A DNA stretch of 5,132 bases from CAZOLI01 sp964580675 (GTDB taxonomy: Bacteria > Planctomycetota > MHYJ01 > CAYXQY01). The position numbers and the translations under genes are program-made. Positions 1-5,132 of this stretch are shown here, piece after piece. Each line of letters starts with the position of its first letter. The first letter of the stretch is position 1. The notes under the pieces are model-generated. The model was not told where the DNA came from and ran no database searches. It was given only the letters and a program-made list of their open reading frames with translations. Where the stretch lies: contig CAZOLI010000111.1 in assembly GCA_964580675.1 (NCBI GenBank), positions 1 through 5,132 on the forward strand. Reading direction: 5' to 3'.

Positions 1-2604
1 AACGACCTGAAACACACCAAACTCCACATCCAGGTCGGCAAGAACCTGGTGGAAAACAAGATGCCGGATTCCCATTGGTTTATCGAGATGATGGAACAGG
101 GCGGGAAGATTGTTTCGATTGCCCCGGAATACAATGCTCCCGCCACGAAGGCGGATTACTGGATTCCGGTCCGTCCCGGTCTGTCGGACACGTCCATTTT
201 CCTGTACCTCGCGAAGTACCTGATTGACACCGATCAATACGACCGTGCATTCGTTCAGCAGTACACGGATTTCCCGCTGCTTGTGCGGACCGATACTCTC
301 GAACGTCTTCACCCGTCGGAGATCTGGGATGATTACGAACAACCGGATCTCAGTGGTGAGGCGAGTTTTGAAATCCAGGGCATGACGCAGGAACAGCGTG
401 AAAAAGTGGGGGATTTCCTCGTGTATGACCGGAACAAAGGGGAACTCGCACCGATCACCCGGGAGGATGTCGGAGATGACCTGACCGAAAACGGATACGA
501 TCCCGCCCTGTCCTGGAAGGGTACCGTGGAGACGACGGAGGGTGAAACCGTGGAGGTGATGACGCTGTTCGACATGTACAAAGTTCACCTCGAGGATTAC
601 GACCTGGAAACGGTTTCGGAAATTACGGAGTCGGACAAGGAACTCATAAAACAGCTGGCGGAGGACCTGGCCAGTATTCAACCCGCCGCCATTCACCACG
701 GCGAGGGCATCAACCACTATTTCCACGCCACCGAACACAACCGTGCCGTCTGGCTTCCGATGATGCTGACCGGTCAGATCGGCGAGCACGGGGCCGGCGT
801 GTACACATGGGCGGGCAACTACAAGGGGGCTCTGTTTCAGGGGTCCCCCTGGTCCGGACCGGGAGCGGGTTCCTACGTGAAGGAGGATCCGTTCGATCCG
901 ATCACGGATGATCGGACGGACATTACGAAAAAGGACCTCCGGGGCATGATGAAGGGAGAGGAGGTCTCGTACTGGGCCTCGGGCGAACAACCCCTGAAGG
1001 TCGACACCCCGGAAGGGGAGAAGGTATTTACCGGCGAGACCCATATGCCCTGTCCCACGAAAATGATCTGGACGAACAACGCCAACCTGATCAACCAGGC
1101 GAAGTGGGCGTATAACATCATCGAAAACATCAACCCGCAGGTGGACATGATCGTGGATCAACAGATTGAGTGGACCGGATCGGCGGAGTACTCGGATCTG
1201 GTGTTTCCGGCGAATTCCTGGATGGAATTTGAACATCCGGAGGCCGGTTCCTCCTGTTCGAACCCCTTTCTGCAGCTCTGGGGCAAGAATGAATTCACGG
1301 ACGAAACGGAGGGCATTGATCCGCTTTACGATTCGCTGGACGACGGCATGATCTTCGCCAGGGTTGCGGAGAAACTCGGCGAGATCACCGGGGATGACCG
1401 TTTCCGCGAATTCTGGACACATATGCTGAACGGCGATACGCACGTGTACCTGGATCGGGTTTTTCAGGCGTCGACCACCACGTCCACCCGGGACGGGGAC
1501 GCGTACACGACGCGTGACATCATGAAGGGAGAATACGGGGTCCCGGGCGGTGCGCTGATGCTGTATCGAACGTATCCCCGAATTCCGTTCTACGAACAGA
1601 TCAACGACAACATCCCGTTCTACACCGACACCGGACGGTTAAATGCGTACTGTGACATTCCGGAAGCGATTGAATACGGGGAGAACTTCATCGTGCACCG
1701 GGAGGGACCCGAAGCGACGCCGTACCTGCCGAACGTGATCGTATCGTCGAATCCGTACGTCCGTCCGGAGGATTACGGCATTCCGAAGGACGCGATGGAC
1801 GCGGACCTCCGGCAGGTACGCAACATCAAGATGCCCTGGGAGGAAGTGCGGGAGACGAACAATCCCCTGTACGAGGAAGGGTTTAAACTGTTCTGCTCGA
1901 CCCCCAAGAGCCGCCACTCGGTGCACTCCTCGTGGAGTGTCGTGGACTGGCACTGGCGCTGGTCCACGGACCACGCGGATTATCAGCGTGAGGACAAACG
2001 GCTGCCGGGCGTGGCGGACCGTCAAATTCAGGTTAATCCCGAAGACGCAAAGGAGAAGGGCATCCAGGACGGGGACTACGTGTACGTTGACGCCAACCCG
2101 GACGACCGGCCGTACATCGGGTGGGAAGAGGACGAAAAAATGTACCGTGTCTCGCGGTGTATGGTTCGGGTGAAGTACAATCCCGCACTGCCGCGCGGCT
2201 TTACCATCATGAAACACACCGGCTGGATGGCCACGGAACGAACGGTGGAAGCCCACGAAAACCGTGAGGACGGACGGGCTCTTTCCGAGGAAACAGGATA
2301 CCAGGCCAGTTACCGGTACGGCTCGCAGCAGTCGATCACCCGGAACTGGATGATGCCGATGCACCAGACGGACACTCTGTTCCACAAGAAAACCACCAGT
2401 ATGGGCTTCACGTTTGGCTTCGCCATTGACAATCACGCGATCAACACCGTTCCCAAGGAAACCCTGGTGAAAGTAACGAGGGCGGAACCGGGAGGAAAGG
2501 ACGGTGAGAGTGATTGGGAGGAGGCGAAGAAAGGATGGTCGCCCTCCAACGAAGACGACTGGGGAGACCGGTATCTCGACGGCAAACTCACCGAAGTTGA
2601 CTGA
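1..2604 (+). CDS. nxrA: Nitrite oxidoreductase / nitrate reductase-type molybdopterin alpha subunit, 5'-truncated
   Basis: This is the catalytic subunit of a type II DMSO reductase family enzyme, which binds bis-MGD molybdenum and most likely interconverts nitrite and nitrate. The frame is open from base 1 (NDLKHTKLHIQVGKNLVENKM), so 867 residues are present. Family members run to about 1,100-1,150, so the Tat signal, the FS0 [4Fe-4S] motif and the molybdenum-ligand Asp region lie upstream. Seen by window codon: PATKADYWIPVRPG at about 50-63; PLLVRTDTLERL at about 92-103; GQIGEHGAGVYTWAGNYKG at about 258-276; TGSAEYSDLVFPANSW at about 392-407; the C-terminal molydopterin-dinucleotide-binding domain from about FCSTPKSRHSVHSSWS (631) to SINTVPKETLVKV-like sequence near 820. 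These blocks match NxrA of Nitrospira and anammox bacteria as I remember them. The tail after about codon 828 is acidic and variable. The GTG at 49 is internal, not a start. The family is very likely; the physiological direction and the symbol are inference, and narG of the same clade is the alternative. Confidence 0.93.
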   Translation, partial: NDLKHTKLHIQVGKNLVENKMPDSHWFIEMMEQGGKIVSIAPEYNAPATKADYWIPVRPGLSDTSIFLYLAKYLIDTDQYDRAFVQQYTDFPLLVRTDTLERLHPSEIWDDYEQPDLSGEASFEIQGMTQEQREKVGDFLVYDRNKGELAPITREDVGDDLTENGYDPALSWKGTVETTEGETVEVMTLFDMYKVHLEDYDLETVSEITESDKELIKQLAEDLASIQPAAIHHGEGINHYFHATEHNRAVWLPMMLTGQIGEHGAGVYTWAGNYKGALFQGSPWSGPGAGSYVKEDPFDPITDDRTDITKKDLRGMMKGEEVSYWASGEQPLKVDTPEGEKVFTGETHMPCPTKMIWTNNANLINQAKWAYNIIENINPQVDMIVDQQIEWTGSAEYSDLVFPANSWMEFEHPEAGSSCSNPFLQLWGKNEFTDETEGIDPLYDSLDDGMIFARVAEKLGEITGDDRFREFWTHMLNGDTHVYLDRVFQASTTTSTRDGDAYTTRDIMKGEYGVPGGALMLYRTYPRIPFYEQINDNIPFYTDTGRLNAYCDIPEAIEYGENFIVHREGPEATPYLPNVIVSSNPYVRPEDYGIPKDAMDADLRQVRNIKMPWEEVRETNNPLYEEGFKLFCSTPKSRHSVHSSWSVVDWHWRWSTDHADYQREDKRLPGVADRQIQVNPEDAKEKGIQDGDYVYVDANPDDRPYIGWEEDEKMYRVSRCMVRVKYNPALPRGFTIMKHTGWMATERTVEAHENREDGRALSEETGYQASYRYGSQQSITRNWMMPMHQTDTLFHKKTTSMGFTFGFAIDNHAINTVPKETLVKVTRAEPGGKDGESDWEEAKKGWSPSNEDDWGDRYLDGKLTEVD

Positions 2605-2607
2605 GGT
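2602..2607 (+). promoter_or_regulatory. Shine-Dalgarno of the small gene, overlapping the alpha stop codon
   Basis: TGAGGT contains the alpha subunit's TGA stop (2602-2604) and a GAGGT ribosome-binding core ending 5 nt before the ATG at 2613. A ribosome ending alpha is placed directly on the next start, which suggests coupled translation. It also supports the small ORF as a real gene. Confidence 0.65.
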
Positions 2608-2612
2608 ACACC

Positions 2613-2900
2613 ATGCCCGAAAACAAGACACCAGAACCCGACGATCCGTTTGAACTGAAAGGCCACGTCGCCGGCGGCGATCCGGAGGTGATGGCACGAA
2701 GCATCATCGAGGAGTATGCCCGCATGGGGTGGGATCGTGAGAAGTTAATCTGGTTGTTTGAGAACCCGAACTTCTCCATGCCCCACAAGTTTTACCAGAA
2801 ATACGGGGAAGAAAAGACGAAGGAATTAATTGACGAGGTGCTTAAAAAACACGGCGTCCTTCAGTTTGACGTTCAACAACAAGAGGAGGAAGAAAAATGA
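2613..2900 (+). CDS. Small uncharacterised protein between alpha and beta subunit genes
   Basis: I do not recognise this 95-residue protein as a named family. It has no cysteine, no signal peptide and no membrane segment, so it is a soluble cytoplasmic protein unless carried out with its partners. Three parts can be seen: a polar, Pro-rich start (1-22); a predicted helical core (about 23-80) with DPEVMARSIIEEYARMGWD, LIWLFENPNF, MPHKFYQKYGEE and TKELIDEVLKKHGV; and a Gln/Glu tail (88-95). The ATG at 2613 is chosen because GAGGT sits 5 nt upstream. The gene lies 8 nt after alpha and overlaps beta by 4 nt (ATGA), so it is translated in step with both. Its place suggests an assembly factor or a small extra subunit of the alpha-beta complex, but that is inference. 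It is not the haem-b gamma subunit, which has a signal peptide and about 200 or more residues, nor the TorD chaperone, which is encoded further down. Confidence 0.85.
   Translation: MPENKTPEPDDPFELKGHVAGGDPEVMARSIIEEYARMGWDREKLIWLFENPNFSMPHKFYQKYGEEKTKELIDEVLKKHGVLQFDVQQQEEEEK
2884..2889 (+). promoter_or_regulatory. Strong Shine-Dalgarno of the beta subunit, inside the small gene
   Basis: AGGAGG ends 7 nt before the ATG at 2897, close to ideal spacing, and is the strongest ribosome-binding site in the window. It lies within the last codons of the small gene, whose Gln/Glu tail is partly dictated by this purine-rich run. It fixes the beta start, confirmed by the family-typical N-terminus VYNWQLGR. 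Confidence 0.8.
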
Positions 2901-4192
2901 GCAACGTATACAACTGGCAACTTGGTCGGGACATGGAGTTCCCGTACGAGTCCTCACATCCGGATCGGCAGTTTGCCTTTGTCTTCAACATTAACCGGTG
3001 CATCGGGTGTCAGACCTGTACCATGGCCTGCAAATCCACGTGGACGTTCAACAAGGGCCAGGAGCACATGTGGTGGAACAACGTGGAAACGAAACCGTAC
3101 GGGGGGTATCCGAAAAACTGGGACAAAAAACTGCTGAAAATGCTCGAGGAAAAAAACCCGGGCGGACAGTACTGGGAGTCGAGCAAGAACGACCGGGGAG
3201 AGGCCGAGAAGGGAAAAGAGGAGAAGCCGTACGGGAAGTTCCGGGGCAAAACAATTTTTGAGGCCGCGGACGGCAAGGATCCCGACAATCCCCAGCAGGT
3301 GGCCCTCGGGTATATTCCCGACGACGACGAGTGGAAGGCCCCCAACATTCATGAGGACGCCGCCCGCCGGGAGAAGGACAAACCGGACGAGGCCGAACTG
3401 CCGGAACACAAGACCTGGTTTTTCTACCTCCAGCGCATCTGCAATCACTGCAGTTACCCCGCCTGCCTCGCGGCATGTCCGCGAAAGGCCATCTACAAGC
3501 GGGACGACGGCATTGTGCTGATTGACCAGGAACGGTGCCGGGGTTACCGGAAATGCGTGGAGGCCTGTCCGTACAAGAAATCCATGTACCGTCCCAATAC
3601 CGGCACGTCGGAAAAATGCATTGCCTGTTATCCCCGGCAGGAAGGAAAGGATCCGGAACTTTCCCCGGACGGTGCCGCCGTAGAGGCACGCTGCATGACG
3701 GCATGCGTCGGCAAAATTCGAATGCAGGGGTTCGTGGCGTTAAACGACGACGGGTCCTGGAAGCACAACCCCAAAAATCCCCTCTATTACATGGTCAAAA
3801 TGGAAAAGGTCGCCCTTCCGCTTTATCCACAGTTCGGTACGCAGCCGAACGGGTATTACATCCCGCCGCGGTGGGTCCCACGGGATTACCTGGAACAGAT
3901 GTTCGGGCCCGGGGTGGAAGATGCCATCCGGAAGTACGTCGCGCCGTCCCGGCGGTTGCTTGCCATTCTCCAGTTGTTCCGGGCGTCCAACCAGGTCATC
4001 TTCGAATACGAACTCGAGAAGGGCGAAAAGGTACACGAAACGGAAGTGACGCTTCCCTCCGGCGAGAAAGAAACCCACGAAATCTACAACGACACCGTGA
4101 TCGGATACAACGAGAACGGCAAGGAAATTATTCGAACCACGGTGGAAGAACCCACGTTCGAGCGAAGTAAAGAACACTATAACTCCATTTAA
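2897..4192 (+). CDS. nxrB: Nitrite oxidoreductase / nitrate reductase-type iron-sulfur beta subunit
   Basis: This complete 431-residue subunit moves electrons between the molybdenum alpha subunit and a membrane or soluble acceptor through four Fe-S clusters. Cysteine groups seen: C35, C38, C41, C45; C182, C185, C190, C194; C214, C220, C224, with Tyr217 where a fourth Cys would be; and C241, C244, C266, C270. Fifteen cysteines plus the Tyr substitution fit three [4Fe-4S] and one [3Fe-4S], as in NarH, where Trp takes that place. The first 70 residues (VYNWQLGR, QFAFVFNINRC, KGQEHMWWNNVETKPYGGYP) and the C-terminal NGYYIPPRWVPR, MFGPGVEDAIRKY and YNDTVIGYNENGKE blocks are characteristic of NxrB of the Nitrospira type. 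Residues about 92-170 are highly charged and look like the variable stretch. There is no signal peptide, as expected if beta is exported bound to Tat-carrying alpha. The start overlaps the preceding stop (ATGA) and has a strong ribosome-binding site. NarH/PcrB-like function in the same clade is the alternative. Confidence 0.95.
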   Translation: MSNVYNWQLGRDMEFPYESSHPDRQFAFVFNINRCIGCQTCTMACKSTWTFNKGQEHMWWNNVETKPYGGYPKNWDKKLLKMLEEKNPGGQYWESSKNDRGEAEKGKEEKPYGKFRGKTIFEAADGKDPDNPQQVALGYIPDDDEWKAPNIHEDAARREKDKPDEAELPEHKTWFFYLQRICNHCSYPACLAACPRKAIYKRDDGIVLIDQERCRGYRKCVEACPYKKSMYRPNTGTSEKCIACYPRQEGKDPELSPDGAAVEARCMTACVGKIRMQGFVALNDDGSWKHNPKNPLYYMVKMEKVALPLYPQFGTQPNGYYIPPRWVPRDYLEQMFGPGVEDAIRKYVAPSRRLLAILQLFRASNQVIFEYELEKGEKVHETEVTLPSGEKETHEIYNDTVIGYNENGKEIIRTTVEEPTFERSKEHYNSI

Positions 4193-4194
4193 AC

Positions 4195-4198
4195 GAGG
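4195..4198 (+). promoter_or_regulatory. Weak Shine-Dalgarno of the chaperone gene
   Basis: GAGG ends 8 nt before the ATG at 4207 in the 14-nt gap after beta. It is weaker than the beta site, which would fit a chaperone being needed in smaller amounts than the structural subunits; the amount is inference. Confidence 0.5.
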
Positions 4199-4206
4199 CA
4201 CGAGCC

Positions 4207-5118
4207 ATGAATATTCAACCCGAACACCTGAAGGAAGAACACGTTCCGCTTCTTGTGCGCCGGATTCTGTACCTGTTTCTTTCGGCCGCCACCTGTGATC
4301 CGCACCTGGATCGTGTGGAACTTCTTTACGATGAAAATTTTCTTGAGGACCTCCGGCTGGCCTATCGGACCGCCATTGGCTCAATGCCCGATCACGTGGA
4401 ACCCGGCCCCGGGGAACGGCCGCCGGCGGAACTGGAGGTGGAACCGCTTCTCTCCTTTTTGAACGAGGGACGGCGGAACTGGCAGGAGGAGTATCGGAAG
4501 GTGTTCGGTCATACCCTGTCGAAGGAATGTCCCCCCTGTGCCGTCGAATACAGTGAGAAGACGGACGTGTTTTACCGCTCCCAGCGGCTCTCGGACATTG
4601 CCGGTTTCTACCGGGCGTTCGGGCTCGAGAAATCGGACCGGTGGACCGATCGGGAGGATCACCTGGGTTTGATGTGCGAGTTCATGAGCCTCCTCGCCCA
4701 GAAACAACTTTATGGTCTGATACAGGATCATGAACCGGAACAGGTGGACGTCACCGCTCAGGCCGAGGAAGACTTCTTCCGGGAACACATCGCGTGGTGG
4801 GTCGGTTCCTTTGCGGACAAATTACGGGCCGAAACGGATTCCTCGTACTACGAGAACCTCGGCCGGTTCCTGGCTTCGTTCCTTCCGATGGAACGGCATT
4901 ACTTTGATATGGAACCGGTGGAGGACATGCCGGAACCGAGCGTGATCGAATACGATCCGGAAGAGGGTTGTGGCACCAATTGCGGCATGGGAGGGCGTCC
5001 CGGTGGAGATGACGCTCATCCGGGAGCCACGGCCCACACGCCCCAATTCAAGAGCCCGCCGCACGCTCAGAACGCCAATGACGTTGAGTTGCCAGAGGCG
5101 AACGCGGAAGAGTCATGA
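4207..5118 (+). CDS. TorD/NarJ-family molybdoenzyme assembly chaperone with C-terminal extension
   Basis: This is a cytoplasmic chaperone (303 residues) that in this family binds the apo-catalytic subunit, often at its Tat signal, and aids molybdenum-cofactor insertion before export. Seen: a helical start (LLVRRILYLFLSAA, about 15-28); EEYRKVFGHTLSKECPPCAVEY at 94-115, matching the TorD-type motif that usually reads CPPY; LSDIAGFYRAFGL at 128-140; and DREDHLGLMCEFMSLLAQKQ at 148-167, the family's D-H-L...E-F-M signature. The usual length is about 180-230. Residues from about 245 on form an extension with GCGTNCGMGG (C255, C259), three His (271, 277, 286) and low-complexity Ala/Pro/Gly sequence. 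Tyr to Cys in the CPPY motif makes C108-P-P-C111. It sits 14 nt after beta, like the D genes of ser, ddh and clr operons, so alpha is its expected client. The symbol nxrD would be by analogy only and is left blank. Confidence 0.9.
   Translation: MNIQPEHLKEEHVPLLVRRILYLFLSAATCDPHLDRVELLYDENFLEDLRLAYRTAIGSMPDHVEPGPGERPPAELEVEPLLSFLNEGRRNWQEEYRKVFGHTLSKECPPCAVEYSEKTDVFYRSQRLSDIAGFYRAFGLEKSDRWTDREDHLGLMCEFMSLLAQKQLYGLIQDHEPEQVDVTAQAEEDFFREHIAWWVGSFADKLRAETDSSYYENLGRFLASFLPMERHYFDMEPVEDMPEPSVIEYDPEEGCGTNCGMGGRPGGDDAHPGATAHTPQFKSPPHAQNANDVELPEANAEES
4951..5115 (+). other. Low-complexity C-terminal tail of the chaperone with paired Cys and His
   Basis: This stretch encodes chaperone residues about 249-303: an acidic lead (YDPEEG), the Cys pair C255-x3-C259 set among glycines, then Gly/Ala/Pro/His-rich and finally acidic sequence. 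It looks disordered and lies outside the helical TorD fold. It remains in frame to the stop and reads into a plausible next start, so it is not an obvious frameshift artefact. A metal-binding or client-binding role is possible but unproven. Confidence 0.55.
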
Positions 5119-5132
5119 TGCGTTGTGCGTTA
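5115..5132 (+). CDS. Probable start of the next operon gene (candidate gamma subunit), 3' end outside the window
   Basis: ATG at 5115 overlaps the chaperone stop in an ATGA arrangement like the small-gene/beta junction. A second in-frame ATG follows at 5118. Only MMRCAL can be read before the window ends, too little for any homology. A weak purine-rich GGAAGAG lies at 5106-5112, very near the start. The coupling pattern supports a real gene. By analogy with ABDC operons of related enzymes (serABDC, ddhABDC, clrABDC) the expected product is a haem-b gamma subunit with an N-terminal signal peptide, which is inference from position only. Confidence 0.4.

Noticed and set aside
49..51. GTG as the start of the alpha subunit
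   Set aside because: The frame is open to base 1 and the residues before it (NDLKHTKLHIQVGKNL) are a conserved part of the alpha subunit, so the gene begins upstream of the window.
1639..2697. Long minus-strand ORF of 352 codons opposite the alpha subunit
   Set aside because: It is antisense to clearly conserved coding sequence, has Arg/Val/His-rich low-likelihood composition and no recognisable motif; long antisense ORFs are common in GC-rich genes.
3535..4170. Plus-strand ORF of 211 codons in another frame of beta
   Set aside because: It lies wholly within the conserved beta frame, has Arg/Gly-rich shadow composition and no ribosome-binding site that would favour it.
4193..4206. Possible terminator or promoter between beta and the chaperone
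   Set aside because: The gap is only 14 nt, with no inverted repeat and no T-run; it holds just the ribosome-binding site.
3740..4384. Minus-strand ORF spanning the beta-chaperone junction
   Set aside because: It overlaps two well-supported genes, resembles no known protein and reflects codon bias on the other strand.
4951..5118. Frameshift creating the unusual chaperone tail
   Set aside because: The tail keeps an acidic composition with family-plausible codon use and ends in an ATGA overlap with a next start, so an authentic end is more likely; it cannot be excluded without reads or relatives.
1..5132. CRISPR, insertion sequence, tRNA/rRNA or riboswitch
   Set aside because: No direct-repeat array, transposase motif, terminal inverted repeats or RNA-gene sequence was seen; practically every base is within one of the operon genes.

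Overview
The window is one tightly packed, single-strand (+) operon fragment. It encodes a molybdenum–iron-sulfur oxidoreductase of the DMSO reductase superfamily, in the nitrite oxidoreductase / periplasmic-type nitrate reductase group. In order it holds: the C-terminal three quarters of a catalytic alpha subunit (1-2604, 5' end outside the window); a 95-residue protein I cannot name (2613-2900); a complete four-cluster iron-sulfur beta subunit (2897-4192); a complete TorD/NarJ-type assembly chaperone with an odd C-terminal tail (4207-5118); and probably the first codons of another gene (from 5115). Junctions are 8 nt, -4 nt, 14 nt and -4 nt, so there is no internal room for a promoter or terminator, and no RNA gene, repeat array, mobile element or CRISPR was seen.

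The alpha and beta proteins read, block after block, like NxrA and NxrB of Nitrospira, Nitrospina and anammox bacteria (for example VYNWQLGR, FNINRC..CQTC and MWWNNVETKPYGGYP in beta; DFPLLVRTDTLERL and GSQQSITRNW in alpha). They are less like cytoplasmic Escherichia coli NarGH or Nitrobacter NxrAB. This group also contains nitrate reductases and reductases of (per)chlorate, selenate and related substrates, so sequence alone does not fix the reaction direction. The simplest statement is a nitrate/nitrite-interconverting enzyme, exported as a folded alpha-beta complex by a Tat signal on the missing alpha N-terminus.

As a working model, the chaperone keeps apo-alpha competent for bis-MGD insertion and holds back export. 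Alpha does the two-electron chemistry at molybdenum, and beta carries electrons through three [4Fe-4S] clusters and one [3Fe-4S] cluster toward a haem-b gamma subunit or a soluble cytochrome. The order A-(small)-B-D followed by a new start resembles the ser/ddh/clr ABDC operons, which predicts that the next gene, just off the right edge, is the gamma subunit. The small gene between A and B is the least explained part of the locus.

The organism is a GC-rich bacterium (or, less likely, an archaeon). The proteins are noticeably acidic, compatible with a marine or salt-adapted host. Phylum cannot be assigned from the window; Nitrospirota, Nitrospinota, Rhodothermota/Bacteroidota and relatives are all possible.
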